Assembly: GCA_028023455.1 (NCBI GenBank)
Contig: JAQFVV010000036.1
Coordinates: forward strand, 4,215,576-4,279,575
DNA length: 64,000 bases
Source: Epiperipatus broadwayi
Taxonomy: Eukaryota; Onychophora; Udeonychophora; Euonychophora; Peripatidae
Direction: 5' to 3'
Shown: piece after piece, positions 1-12,469 of the stretch
How the letters are laid out: the number at the start of each line of letters is the position of its first letter
Numbering within the stretch: the first letter of the stretch is position 1
Notes under the pieces: model-generated
The model's input: only the letters and a program-made list of their open reading frames with translations
Told to the model about the DNA's origin: nothing
The model's database searches: none
Program-made: the position numbers and the translations under genes

Positions 1-360
1 TCTTTTGTTTTGTGTGTGTAAGCTTAGAGAGTTAGAGAAGTGGTCTCGCATCTCTGTCAGTGGATGGTGAGTGTGGCTGCTGGATCGATCACATTGTGTG
101 TTGCACACTGTGTGGCTGCTGCTATTTCTGACATGGTCGACCTATCTAACATAGGATGCAGACATTAAAAGTCTGTTAATTCAAGCTGACAAGACTCCAA
201 AGTGAGCATGGCATTCACATACAGTCCCACCTGTAAGACTCCAGAAGTGAGCAAGGTCTAGGGCAACCTATACTGAACCTGAAGGCTCAAAATAAGAGCC
301 AGGTATCATTCTAACTATCTACACTCCTAAGACTCGGAAGCAGCTGAGTGTAGTTAGAAA
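1..360. other. GC-richer anonymous block with short direct repeat and hairpin
   Basis: This stretch is clearly less AT-rich than the DNA after it and has no usable ORF. A motif reading GACTCC(A)AAGTGAGCA occurs near 193-208 and again near 237-253 with small changes. At 310-358 the arms TCTAAC..CTACACTC and GAGTGTAGTTAGA can pair as a hairpin. It may be part of a dispersed repeat or a non-coding exon cut by the window edge; the sequence alone does not decide. Confidence 0.35.
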
Positions 361-689
361 AGTCCTTCTTTTGAAAAACAAATTGTTTTTTTTATATATA
401 TAATTTTTTTGGGGGGTTGCATAATCGAAGACAGGCAGAATGGGAGTTAACTATATGTTGTGCATTGCAAGCAGTGTGTGCATGAGTGGTAGTCAGATTC
501 ATTGTGTATCATTGGGTTGTTGGTCATTTTACTCTTTGGTTCTAAAGTTGCAGGGGGAAAGGCAAAGCAAATCAATTCAAGATGAGTATTTTTTTATTTA
601 TTTTATATGTGTGTGTTTTCTTTCGGGTTACTCACTATTTAGAATTATTTTGTGGTTTAGGAGTGAACCATTTAAATACTAAAATGGTA

Positions 690-790
690 TTTAAAGGCTT
701 TCCAAGGGGGGTGTATTATAACAGGGCTGGGTTCAAACCCTGTTCTAAGGCATAGGATGATACCAGTGAGCATATATATATACTCAATCA
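690..790 (+). repeat. Possible tRNA-derived SINE fragment (B-box-like T-arm)
   Basis: Around 727-745 the sequence CTGGGTTCAAACCCTG looks like a tRNA T-arm / RNA polymerase III B box (consensus GGTTCRANYCC) with a self-pairing GGGTT..AACCC stem. It is followed by a short GC-containing tail and an AT repeat. No matching A box was found upstream at the right spacing, so this is at best a SINE fragment. Confidence 0.3.
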
Positions 791-1554
791 AAAGTAATAT
801 TAAGTTAAATTTTTTTTTTCATTGTTGTTTTGTATGCATGTGTGTATATATTTTAAATGGGTAAATAAAAATAGATTGAAACATAAGCGGGACGGGGGGT
901 TAGATGGTTTGTGTTCTTGTATTTTGTTTAGAGGCACGTGTATTAATATTGCTGCATGGGTGAGTAAATGTAATAGATTCATAAAAATAAGAAAATTTAC
1001 ATGGCCAAGCTTTAATTCCAAGATGGATGACTAAGGAAAGAATTTATAAAAAAGAAAATAAGTTAATTGCAAAGAAAGAATTAGGAAAGTTATAGATTGC
1101 TATCTTAAGGAATAAAGCTATTTTGATTGAAAGGAAATTGTTTCCAAGATGGACAACAAAAGGCACAAATTCCAAAAGATATGTTAATTGAAAATAAAGA
1201 ATTCAAAAATGTGTAGATCGCTATCTCGAGACAAAGCCGTTTTAATTAGAAAAAATGTTATAAATAAAAGGAAATGTTATAAATAAAAATGAAAATGTTA
1301 TAGAGAAAAGAAAATGTTATAAATAAAAGACAATGAATGTGGATCTCAAGGTATAATTGAAATTCCTGAACATATAGAAAGAAAAAAAGAAAAGTTATTG
1401 AATGGTTTTCTGTGGGAAAACCACATGGTTTCATTAAAGAGAAGAGAGGGAACAATAGCATTTTTAATTAGTTTGAAACCTGAACTTTGAAGCAGATTCA
1501 CTGAACTGTTAGTGCCATGAGCAGGATCAAAGAAAAATTAGTTAAAAATTATAT

Positions 1555-1700
1555 ATCTTGGTCAACCATGAACAGGCTGGGGTAAAGGACAAGAACGGAC
1601 CGGGCTCTGCCATCCATCCTTCGGAGATGCTATGGTTGCTGTCCATGTAGGGGCAAAGCCCTTCCTAAAATTGCAGAACATTCACCGAACGCCATTGATT
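1555..1700. other. GC-rich island of unknown nature
   Basis: About 145 bases have markedly higher GC content than the surrounding DNA, with no ORF of useful length on either strand. No known element was recognised. It could be an old SINE or UTR fragment. From 1700 to about 2920 I see only AT-rich DNA, plus a short inverted repeat (CCACCTCT near 2279 and AGAGGTGG near 2325). Confidence 0.25.
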
Positions 1701-2924
1701 TGCTTTACAGAATCCACGTAGGACTACAAAAAAGAAAGAAATCACTTATTCACTACATCGCAGCATGAAGCCATTGAAAGTTACTATTCATCTACACCCG
1801 AGTGAGATAAAACAAGGTAACTCAAATATCTTCGTAAATACCAGTCACTCTGGAATAAGAATATATTTCAGTAAAATAATAATGTGTAACGGCTAATAGA
1901 AAATAAAGAGATATCTGAAATAATGCCCTATATAACTATATGAATAAATAGACCAGATAATGACGGAATGCATTTACTTTATATGCTATGATATATGTTT
2001 TTTGTTACATTTATGAACTTATGGGGGGGTGTATTTGCATGCATATCATTCAAGTATTCGAGCACAAACCAATATCCAATTACGGGATTCTATTTTGTTT
2101 TATTATTTTTTTTATTAATAAATATTAAGCTAGTGTTTTAAGTATAATTGTGTGTGTTCAATGTTAATTTCTTTAAAAGCCTAGATTACAGAGTACAATT
2201 AGAGAGTAGTATTAGGAATAAAAGTAAGAAAGTAAAACAAGTCATTTATACGTTTCATGCACATTTGATGTGTTCTCCCACCTCTTTCCCATGGTCAATG
2301 ACCACTACCCCTGAGTGAACTAGCCAGAGGTGGTATAAGCTTTATCTATTAGAAATTGATACTCATTCTCTCCCAACATAATTCTTATTTACTCATAAAT
2401 AGGATTGGCACTTGGAGTCAAATTGGCATCCATAAATATGCTGGGCGGGTGGTAAGCATACAGTGCAGAACTAACTATATATGTATGTTCGCATCATAAT
2501 TTTCTTTAAAAAAAAGAAGAAACTTAGATTTTAAATATGTAATAAATGTATACCACCTATATACGTGTTACGCACAGGTAGCAAACTGTTACAATTTATT
2601 GATATAAATGCTGCAAGTAGTAATCTAAATATAAAAGAGTTATGTCTTCCTAAGTTTTAATTTATAATTTGTAGCATAGTAAATATTATTTTAAATTAAC
2701 ATTTATTTTTATATAAAACTGATTATAAATTAACTTCAGGTATATCAGTTATATTAGGAGTACAAAAGAATTATATTATAACAAGTATTTGTTTTATTTT
2801 GTTCTCTTATATATATTATAACAAGTATTTATTTTATTTAGTTCTCTTAAATTTATATTAACAAATAAATAGATTCTTTTTGCATATATATTGTATCAAT
2901 TGTTTTTGTCTGTTTATATAACAA

Positions 2925-3115
2925 GATCTAGCATCTAGGCAAAAGTACCTTGAGTCCAATCATGCATAAGATACATAAATCAGAACACTCATGAACTCTG
3001 CCCTATTTGCCTATTTTCCAGATCTACCAACGTATGAGCAACAATCCTGATGATACCAATCTAATTTATTTCTCACTGCCGCCATCGCAAAGCTGTGACA
3101 CAAAAAAGACTCTAA
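2925..3115 (+). repeat. Diverged fragment related to the terminus of the 2.1-kb LTR
   Basis: This stretch aligns by eye to the beginning of the LTRs at 51382 and 57403. Shared short blocks occur in the same order: CTAGGC(A/G)AA(A/G)GTACCT, CTCTGCCC.ATT.GCCTATT, then GA(G/A)CAA(C/A)AA. It is therefore an old relative of that LTR end, in the same orientation. No second LTR or coding part was found near it, so it is probably a solo or truncated copy. A third copy lies near 8830-8990 on the other strand. Confidence 0.55.
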
Positions 3116-3119
3116 TTTG

Positions 3120-5705
3120 AATTTATTCATGTATAGAATATTATTGTTAGTGAGATTCAATCACCTAGTAAATTAAACCATTTATATAACATCAAATATT
3201 ATTACTATTCAATAAATGAAACAATGACTTTGATATTTACAAATATATATAAGATTTATTAAGTTAACTTGAGATATATATGATTATGTTATTTGTGTCA
3301 AAATACAAATAAAAATGGGTATTTATCTCACTTAGATGACATTAACCCTTTTTACAATACTATAAAATGAGCATATTTATTCAAGTTATGCTGCAATAAC
3401 AAATAATTTATCACTTTGTTTTATTGCAGCTGTTTATATGTCAATAATTAACAGATTACATGGTGTACCTAAGATTTTTAATAGTGCTGGATTACAGCCA
3501 TTTAAAATTATTTAAATCCACCATTAGTATAACAATAGCACTTGAACCAATGTATAAGATTATTGAGTTTGATGGCAAACAGTAATTACACTTGATTAAT
3601 AAAATAGTATTCACATTCGTGAAATAAAAACGTATGTTGGAAGCTAATTTAGGAAACAATAATTGTGGCAGAAATAGCACATATGAAAGTATGTATGAAA
3701 ATATAAAAATGGCAATCCATTTAACATAATCATAACGGTATGATTTAGGAGTATTGATAGGCTTTAGTGAAAATGAAATATGGGAGAGTGGTACGTGCAT
3801 GATGGCAATGAAGAGATCTATTCTAAGATCTAAAAAGGTGCTTCAATTTATGGCTAAAAAGGTGACTTTCTGCAAACGTTGGCAGGGCCAGGTCACAAAA
3901 AAATGAAGAATGCACTTTATTGAATTGCCATAGAGTGGACTTTTGCCAGAGCAGATTCTATGTAATAATATCTAGTGCCAAAGAAGTCCCAAGGGGTTTA
4001 AAAACCTTGTCCTTGGAATTGGAAGTAAAAGTAGACATGATTCGGGTTTTCCAATACACCTGGGAAATGAAGCACAATAATATATAAAACTAAAAGCCAG
4101 TATACACATAACACTTGAATTAATATAAATATATAAACTTAAAACTAAGAAATAAAGAATTATCACCTATCTTTATTGATAAATACCCAGCATACCAGTA
4201 TGATTTGATTTACTATGTGGATAAGGGATAAGTAAAATTAAAGCTAATATAATAGCTCTTACAACTAGAGGATTCCCCCCCTTTCCCCTTTTTACTTTAA
4301 ATTACACATAAAGCTTCCCGCAAAGTATAACTAATACAAATCTTTGGTTTGAAGTGGTTTTATAAATACCTTACATATTATTATATATATATAAAGTGGG
4401 TGGTGGTTAATGATTTCAGGAAAATAATACTGATTTAATTCATATAAGTATATTTAAAGTTTTTAGAAGTTGGCACTATTATTTAATTCATAAAAAAAAC
4501 ATTTTTAAGAAAACAGATTTTGAATTTGCTTAGTTTTTCAAAAATAACATTGTACAATAATTATCTGATTTTTATTTTACTCTCCCAGACTCGCAGGCAT
4601 CCACTGTAATAAGAATAACAAATTTGTTTTTTTTCTTTTACTAAAAACTAGATTAATCACCCTCTGAAAAGAAGGAAAAGTGTTTTTAAAAGAGATAGCA
4701 TGGACATTTGTGAATCTAGGGAAAATTATCTTCATATAATTTAGTATACGAAAATATAAAAGATAATAATGAAAATAGAAATATTGCTGCATAGACATGA
4801 AATTAAGAAATAATAATTGTTCAGGAGAGATTTAATGTAGGAGAGATTACTGCTAAGCTATATAGAGAGAACAAAGTACATTTGAATAACAAGGTAAGAA
4901 TTTACAAATTGATTAATTCATAATTAATATTAATTTTACAAAGAAGGCTTTACAGAGTGTTTAAAGAAACAGATAGGTGAGATTTTAAATTATTCATTGT
5001 AAATTTGTCTAGCAGCACTTGAAATTGTTACCTCTGTACACACTTGGCTGTTCTTTTGGTGATGTTCAGATTTCCTTCTGAGAACTAGATCTAGTTTGAT
5101 GAGCAAAGTTATTCAGGCAGGTAATAAGTTCATTATTCAATAAACAGGCACATAGTTACAGTTTATGAGTATTGGGATTCTGGGCACAGATTTCAGGGAG
5201 GGCCATCTCAAATGGTGAGAAAAACAAAGTGGGTTTACTTACGACACATTGAAATCAAATGAACGTGGATTTATTTGGCAACTGCTTTCATTGACTTTTT
5301 TTTTAGTTAGTTCCCTGGTCAAAATTAGTCCATTTTATACTATGCCCTGGTATTTGTGGAACACTTTCTTTGATTCGGCACTGCTAATCATTCTCTAATC
5401 TAATTTATAAAAGAATTTCTACATAAGCTTTACCCATTGTGCTGGAAGATGCCATTGTTAGATAACATGTATTCAAACTGAAATTAATTTGATAAAAATG
5501 TTCATGACAAAAGTAAATCAATTACTTTAGTTTTTTTTTTGTTATGTTTGTATATATATTTTAAATTAGCCAGCTAAAATCGCAATCATATATATATATG
5601 TTACATATTCACCATTGTAAATAATTAGTTAAGTACATGAATTTCTACCAATTTCTACCAGTGGGTTGAGGGTAAGGATTTTAGTTTTATTAATATCATT
5701 ATAGA
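3120..5705. other. Anonymous AT-rich DNA
   Basis: Short ORFs here have low-complexity hydrophobic translations typical of chance ORFs in AT-rich DNA. A small palindrome (CAAGG.. TTTAAA ..CCTTG) is centred near 4001. I see no gene, RNA or element boundary. Confidence 0.5.
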
Positions 5706-5709
5706 TCAA

Positions 5710-5838
5710 AGTGGTATCATTTTGATCTGGCTATTTTGAAATACGAATTCTCCTGCATTTATATATTAGTTCACAGAGGGCGGTACTGGATTTCTTAACC
5801 ATGTGGGGTAATTTAATGTTTAATATTTTTATATTTAT
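5710..5838 (+). repeat. Spaced direct repeat, copy 1
   Basis: A 129-base unit contains the motifs GATCTGGCTATTTTGAAATA and CACAGAGGGCGGTACTGG. It is repeated with about 10% differences at 6043-6171, a spacing of about 333 bases. It has no ORF. It could be an old tandem duplication with divergent spacer DNA, or two insertions of one short element. Confidence 0.7.
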
Positions 5839-6042
5839 TTCAGTATAGCATTGTGCACTGGGATTATTTTCTATACATTTGTGTTAGGTGGTTTAAATAT
5901 TAAAATGTTTGTCTTTATATAATAATAGTAAAACATGTTTGTTTGTAGCAAAAAGTTAAGAATGTTGCTTGCTAAAATTTCAAGTTCTTTGTTTGAGTTT
6001 GTTCGTATATCAATATATAACATCATATAGCAGACAGGTCAA

Positions 6043-6171
6043 GAGGGTATTATTTTAATCTGGCTATTTTGAAATACGAACTCTAATGTATTTATATATT
6101 AGTTCACAGAGGGCGGTATTGGATTTCTTAACCATGTGGTGTGATTTAATGTTTAATATTTGTATATATAT
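6043..6171 (+). repeat. Spaced direct repeat, copy 2
   Basis: Second copy of the unit at 5710-5838. The core with AGAGGGCGGTA and TTCTTAACCATGTGG is the best-preserved part. The DNA after it, up to about 6300, is GC-richer than average and has no recognised feature. Confidence 0.7.
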
Positions 6172-6723
6172 TGAAGCAGTCAATGTCTAATCATCATTGA
6201 GCTTCATGCTTAACCATCTACACTAACCTCCTATGGGGCCCGCAATTCAGACCCTGCTATAAATATATGCTATTCACTCACACACTGTATGTCGAATCAT
6301 TCTAAAGATGAGTAAAATTAATTTTGTTTAGTAAAAATGAAACAGTAGTTTGAATGATGCGTATATATATTTTGACTAAAGCAATAATTTTATTGCTATA
6401 AAAATACATTTGCTTAGATATTTGTAATTATTTTTATATCTGTGTATATTCAATGTAACAACAAAGAAAAATGGAAAAGCCTTGAAATATTGAAATTATC
6501 TTTATCACTAGTCAGATCGTTGTCTATAATTAAAACTTATAAATCTTAATTACAATCGAAAAACAAATCGTTTATCAGTTGTTTTCAAATCTTTCAAAAC
6601 AGCTAAAAGGGGTATTTCAAGCCTTATCTATTCAAAATATTTTACTAATTAAATGTTGTTTTTAAAAGGATTACAGAGATAAGGGTGGTGTATGAAATTG
6701 AATTCTGGGCAGTATTGAAAGGT

Positions 6724-6860
6724 TATAAAAGGAACCACAGAACAGAGAAAGGAGGAGTTTACTTTCAGTTGTTAGTTAAGTGCAGAGGAGTTTTTAGTCA
6801 GTTGAGTTAATTACCTTTAACACAAGTGCTGCAGATGGAGCGTGAGTAGTGGAATCTAGC
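6724..6860 (+). promoter_or_regulatory. Candidate TATA promoter with short leader
   Basis: A consensus TATA box (TATAAAA, 6724-6730) is followed by GC-richer sequence with a CTTTCAGTTG initiator-like region about 35 bases on. ATGGAGCGTGAGT at 6835-6847 has the form of a start codon followed at once by a splice-donor consensus (GTGAGT). A polyadenylation-type AATAAA is at 7331. The same pattern would fit the U3/R region of an LTR. No downstream coding exon is recognised, so this is a candidate only. Confidence 0.3.
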
Positions 6861-7908
6861 ACCGATCTCTTCTTCTCTCGAAAAACTGTCTGCCTGTCAA
6901 TTGCCATGTCCCATCCGGCCGACCATACAACACGATTGCTTCCGACTGCTGATTGCTAATGACGCTGTTATGCTGTTTTTTTCCTTAGGTAACCTTTTAA
7001 CGTAGAACTGCCTTTATACGACAATACTTTTGTAATCTATAGTTCAACCTTCATATCTTAATTTATATATTGTTTCATAAGCTTCTGCTAATTTTGCTTT
7101 TAAACTCTCTCTCTCAGTAATCTTTTATTAATATCATGTATTTTAACTTACCTTTCACGCTTAATTAAATTATATATAAATGTGTGCGATTCCATTAAGA
7201 TTTCATGTATTTTGTTTAATGTATAAATATGATTTATTTTCTTTAATGTGCCAAAATCGCTAAATTTGCGAGTAAGGGGGAAAATAATTGTTTTACTTGG
7301 GAAAAGGGTGGGCTTTGTTTAAAACTTATCAATAAAGTTTTGTCTACATTAAATAGAAATTGCTCGCGAGTTTGGTTTCATTTTAAATTCATTATTCTTA
7401 AAGTAAATTAAAAACTTTTACTGTGGATGAATTTTGCTTTAATTTTCTATTTTAAAAAGATCGTGAACCTTCATATAATTAATCCATTCCTTTTTGCTGG
7501 TGCCTGAAAGGCAAACTCTACCTGTTAATACGTATTTGGGAATCGATTCTTTAAATATAAATGATGTTAGTTTAATAATATTATAAATAGAAGCATTATT
7601 ATTCATTATGATTAGTTAAATGACTCAGAATTGAAAACAGATTATTGCGCAAGAGGTTAGACAATTTGAAAATTATATTATAAAACTTATATTCATGTCC
7701 AATAATGTTGCTGGCATACATTTCCATTATTCTGATATTTTATCTTCTCCATTTCTTGATTGTTTAGTCATTGGGAACGTCTAAAGCTCCCGTTCTACTT
7801 CTCAGAATCGTTCACAATCAGGTACAATGCTTCCTGTGGAAACGTAAAGTTTACGAGGGTTATGATATTTATGTGCTGCAGAAGACAGCGCATCCAGATT
7901 CTGGGCTC

Positions 7909-8217
7909 TCAAACCCAGACCCTCTCTTGATATCGCTCCGCCAGAAGGTGTGGATATATCCAATCTAAGTTCGTTTCAAAGTATTCTTTTAAATGATAAA
8001 ATATCCACAATCGCCATGAGGCCTTATTTTTGCTATTGTATGCTAGTACCATTACTTTGCTCTTTAATTTGATCATCCGTCTGTCTAATCTTAGTAAGTC
8101 GCAATGATGTGTTAAAGATAAAGATTCATTTCGTAAAATACGTTCAGTATATTGATCTAAAAATTGTTTTCCTTTAAAAAGCTTTATCGATTCCCAGAGA
8201 CGCAAATCAATTTGTAT
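7909..8217 (-). CDS. Hypothetical ORF, unrecognised
   Basis: An open frame of about 100 codons, read on the minus strand from a TTG or upstream codons near 8217 to a stop at 7909. The translation has a mixed composition (basic, with W and L residues such as WRLWIFYHL and LDWIYPHLLAERY) rather than the low-complexity character of most chance ORFs here. It has no ATG start, no recognised domain and no partner exon. It may be a fragment of a decayed element or a chance ORF. Confidence 0.2.
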   Translation of the reverse strand: MQIDLRLWESIKLFKGKQFLDQYTERILRNESLSLTHHCDLLRLDRRMIKLKSKVMVLAYNSKNKASWRLWIFYHLKEYFETNLDWIYPHLLAERYQERVWV

Positions 8218-8829
8218 AATTTATTCTAGTAAATATTGCGCATTGTTTGTTTCTTATGCGTACTTATTCTAGAGACGCTATGTCCAAACAATGCTTATCA
8301 AACGTATGTAATGATTTTAAGATTGTAAATAAATGATTGAGACGTAAATTTATATTTATTTGTCAAAATGATTAACGTTAAATTATCGTGTATCTTTCTG
8401 TAATCCGAATCTGTTCCGATCTTGTAGATTATTTTGTACATCCACATTTTGGCATATTAACCCCGCACAACTTATAACACATTCTATAAAATGGTATCTA
8501 TTAAATAATTGATGTAATGGGGATTTTATAAAACAAATCCCAAGTTTTCATAATGTATAAAATCACTCCAAGCGTGAAACAATTTTGTAACATATATATG
8601 CGTTTTCTGCATTTATTAAATATATATATTTTCATGTTAATCCTGGTTTGTGTTGAATTATTAGTTTCTAGTTAATATTTAGAATTATTTTCTTTAGCTA
8701 AGAGCTTAGCATTAATAAATAACTATGATAATGTAATAACTGGGCTACTCCGACCTCGATCATCATCATCATTCTGATCTTATGCTCTACCGCTTTGCTT
8801 TGCTTCTGGTCACGGGTTTAAAATAATTT

Positions 8830-8990
8830 TACTGTGTCATCAGAATTGTTGTTCATTGAGTCAGAGATTCGAAGAATAGGCAAATAGGTTAGAATTCAGG
8901 ACTGCTCCAGACCTGTGTATCTCGAGCATGATTGGATTCGAGGTACTTTTGCTTAGGATTTGAATCTTGTTAAGTGAGCATACTATTTTG
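8830..8990 (-). repeat. Diverged fragment related to the terminus of the 2.1-kb LTR (inverted)
   Basis: Read on the minus strand, this stretch follows the LTR start found at 51382/57403: CTTAAC..GATTCAAATCCTA, then AAAGTACCTCG, CATGCTCGAGATA, CCTATTTGCCTATTCT and GAACAACAA. It is closer to the LTR than the 2925-3115 copy at the GTACCTCG block. It appears to be a lone fragment with no LTR partner nearby. Confidence 0.55.
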
Positions 8991-9044
8991 ACCGGTACAA
9001 TATATATTATAAATAATTACTATAATTTATCTGAAATGTACACA

Positions 9045-9060
9045 TTTTATTATTATTATT

Positions 9061-9113
<53 letters not shown>
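9045..9113. repeat. ATT/TAA microsatellite, partly palindromic
   Basis: A run of TTA triplets switches to TAA triplets near 9060, so the first part can pair with the second. It directly precedes the 5' end of the truncated LINE at about 9120. A shorter (TTA)n tract follows that LINE near 11347. Confidence 0.9.
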
Positions 9114-9114
<1 letters not shown>

Positions 9115-9119
9115 TCAAT

Positions 9120-11360
9120 TCATCTCTTAATTTTCCTATAGATTTACATTACCCACCTATTGAATTTTTTGTTAAAATAAATTATTTTAAGTGGCAGGTT
9201 CCTTTAAATATTAAAAGATGTTATAAAAAGGGGGATTATATGGGTCTGTGTAACACAATTTCTAATTTTGATTGGAGCCCGTTATATTCCTCAACAGATG
9301 CTAATTATAATATGGACTTTTTTAATCAAGTATTTATTGATCTAATTGATTTTTATATACCAAAAAAACATGATTCTCACAATTATTATTTCCCTTTTTG
9401 GTTCTCAGATAAACTTCAAAAAATTATTAGAAGGAAATTGTATCATCATAAGCAGTACATTAAAACACAAAATATACTTTTTTACAATAATTTTGTTAAT
9501 TATAGAAGATTGGTTAAAGCTATTCAGAAAATTGATTATCAAAACTATATTAAAAATATGGAGCTCAATTTATCAGATAATCATAAAGAATTTTGGTCTT
9601 TTATTAAAACTTCTGGCATTACCAAAAGAAAATCTCAAATGGATTATAATTCATCTTTATGTGCTGATGACTTTTCAGTTCACTTTTCTGAATTATTTGG
9701 TAATTCTCTACTGTATGGGTTTAATTTGACCAAGGGATGTTTTAATGATAGCTTTTCTATCGATTGTTTCAACAATAGTGATATTATATCAGCTGTCAAA
9801 GAACTCAAAACACATTCAAGTATAGGTTATGATAATATACCTTCTTTCATTTATGAAGGTTGTGTAGAACATATTGCTGCTCCTTTATGTTATATTCTTA
9901 ATTGTTCCATTAAAATATTGTATTTTTCCTAATTCTCTAAAACTTGCCAAAGTTATACCTATTTTTAAAAATGGTTCAAAAGATAATGTTAATAATTATA
10001 GACCAATTTCTGTGCTTTATACAGTTGCTTGCATATTTAAAAGATGTGTTTATAAGAAAATTGTTAATGACATAAATAATATTTTGGTTCCTGTGCAACA
10101 TGGTTTTTTACCTGGAAGATCAACTGAAATTAATCTTTTAGCAATAACTGATCACATTGCTAATGCCTTTGAGAATCAATGTCATTGTTTATTTTGATTT
10201 ATCCAAGGCATTTGATAAAGTGGATCATTCCAGGTTGGTTTTCAAAATTTATAAATTAGGTTTTTTCTATAATTTGGTTGCATGGTTTGAATCTTTTATT
10301 AAGAAGAGAACAGCTTATGTAAAGTTTAAGAATAATTCTTCTAATCCATATTATTGTAATATAGGAGTACTTCAGGGCAGTATCCTTGCACCATTATTGT
10401 TTAACATTTATATTGATGATTTGGAAGAGAGTTTAAAATTTTCGCATATTTTATGTTATGCAGATGATTGTAAAATTTTTAGGAATATAAACTCAATTAA
10501 TGATTGCATATTATTACAAAAAGATATTAATAATTTTGTGAAATAGTGTAGAGATAATAAAATGGATATTAATATGAATAAGTGTTCAACAGTTTCTTAT
10601 TACAAAAAATCTGAAATGATAATTTGTCCTTATTATATTGAAGATCATAATATAAAATTTGTTGATATTCAGAAAGACCTTGGAATTATTTTTGCAAGCA
10701 ATGGATCATTTCATCATCATATTGAAAATGTAGTAAATAAGGCTTTTAATATTATGGATACAATTATAAGGCATGGTAGACAATTTAGTAATTTCACAAA
10801 CTATACATTATTTCTCTCTATGGTTTTGCCTATTTTAGAATATGGATCTGTTGTTTGGAATCCCAGTTTCAAATGAGATATTATTAAAATTCAATTGGTT
10901 TATGACAAATTTTCTAAGTACATTAAATTAAAAGACCATTATCTATCCCTATCCATTAGAAGAAAAATGAGAGATCTTAAAATTTTATATAACCTTGTGA
11001 ATGAAAAAATTATATTAACTAACAAAATTTCAAATATTACTACTAATAATTGTTTACATAAAACATGTACATTTACTTTATTTTATATTAAGGTTTGTCG
11101 CTCTAACATATTAAAATTTTCACCTTTGTTTTGTTTGCCTAATACCTATAATCATGATTTTATTAATGAAAATATTTTTTCTTTAGACTTTAAAAAATTT
11201 GTTACTTATCTTATAAAAAGTATGGCATATAATTATATTATTTTCATCATTTTTACTCATTTATGTATATTATTGTATAGTTATTATAGTGCAATTCTGT
11301 AATTGGCTTAATGCTGTAGTTTTGTACGGTAAATAAATTGAATTGAATTATTATTATTAT
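9120..11360 (+). mobile_element. 5'-truncated non-LTR retrotransposon (Jockey/CR1-like LINE)
   Basis: The element begins just after a TAA microsatellite, inside what would be the endonuclease-to-RT linker. It runs through reverse transcriptase and ends with AATAAATTGAATTGAA and a (TTA)n tail near 11330-11365. The missing 5' part is the usual result of incomplete target-primed reverse transcription. I did not find a clear long target-site duplication, because both edges are low-complexity. The coding region is described separately. Confidence 0.85.
9180..11302 (+). pseudogene. LINE reverse transcriptase, frameshifted
   Basis: Reverse transcriptase of a non-LTR retrotransposon that would copy its own RNA at a nicked target. 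The parts lie in order in three frames. 9180-9932 is the linker upstream of RT. 9874-10197 holds the NYRPISVL motif and HGFLPGRST. 10157-10546 holds FDLSKAFDKVDH (catalytic Asp), GVLQGSILAPLLFNIYIDDL and the catalytic CYADD box. 10562-10876 is the thumb, with DLGIIF and LEYGSVVWNP. 10895-11302 is the C-terminal tail. Two frameshifts (near 9900 and 10180) and in-frame stops near 10544 and 10874 make it non-functional. The endonuclease is missing through 5' truncation. YADD and the tail fit Jockey/CR1-type clades; exact assignment needs a tree. Confidence 0.9.
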
Positions 11361-11521
11361 TATTTTAGTGCAAGAGCTTTATTTAATTTTTCATTTATGC
11401 TTTAATTAATTCCATTGTAATCACAAAACCAAAAAAAAAAAAAATTGCTTTGCTTACTATCCTGGGTTTTCTATAATTTTAACTCTTTTAATAAAATTAA
11501 AACCCACAAAATGAACATTAA

Positions 11522-12463
11522 CCCTTGTATGGGGTTCAACACATTGTTGCATCAAAGGCTTTGGATTGCTCTAAATCAGCTATTTTTTGAGCTATGGTGA
11601 CACATATATATACATGTTGGAAACTTTAGAAAAAGTCCCGTAAGATGCTGCCCTCTCTTGAATTATTTCACAAGTAAAAAATCAATACTAGGAGTGTTTT
11701 AACTTTAACAAAAGAATAAGGCCAGTTGTTACTGGTTGGGCCATCCATTCTTGATGCTTATTGGCTGATGATTCCAATAAATATTTTTTCACTGCTGAAC
11801 ATGAAAATATATGTTTTAGAGTGTTTTTTAATTATTTTTCATACATATTATAGATTATCTGCTGAAAATATAGTTATTTTACAAAAGTAGTAAGGTTTTG
11901 TTAAAAAATTGTATACTTTACACGATTGTATATTGAAAAAGAAACCAGTGATAGCAATAATTTTGACATCCTGTCAAGAGTTTAGATTGCCCCAAGCTGT
12001 TTATTTAATTTTCAAACAAAGATTAATGTTTTAGAATATTTTTCTGGCATTTATCTACATATTATAATGTATTTTGGTTAAAATATGCTGAAAATATAAT
12101 TATTTTTAGAAAAACGCTAAGATTTTATTTAAAAACTCGTAAAAAATTTGTAACATTTTTAATAACGCAAATCTGGGAGGGATATAAATGACGTTTGCAT
12201 TGCTTGTAATTTTCTCATAATGTTTTCTTTGATTTTTCTGCTTTTGAATATTTCTATAAAATACAAATAAAAATATATTTTTGAAAAAACTTCCGTTTAC
12301 TTTCCTAACATTACAAATAATTAATATACTTTTTGAAAACGAAACTAAAATTAATATATATTAAAAGATGAAAATATTTCTATCAAAGAGTTTGTCAATT
12401 GGCCAATTAAAAGTTTCTGAGTTCTGCCTCACTTGTCCAATAAAGAAGTGACCCGCACAAGGG
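11522..12463. mobile_element. piggyBac-type MITE (non-autonomous)
   Basis: A 942-bp unit is bounded by inverted termini: CCCTTGTATGGGGTT at the left and, read inward from the right, CCCTTGTGCGGGTCA. Both are flanked by TTAA (11518-11521 and 12464-12467), the exact target duplication of piggyBac transposases. The interior is AT-rich with no transposase ORF, so it would need a transposase supplied in trans. Terminal CCC and TTAA flanks are the standard signature of this superfamily. The few mismatches between termini suggest moderate age. Confidence 0.85.
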
Positions 12464-12469
12464 TTAACC

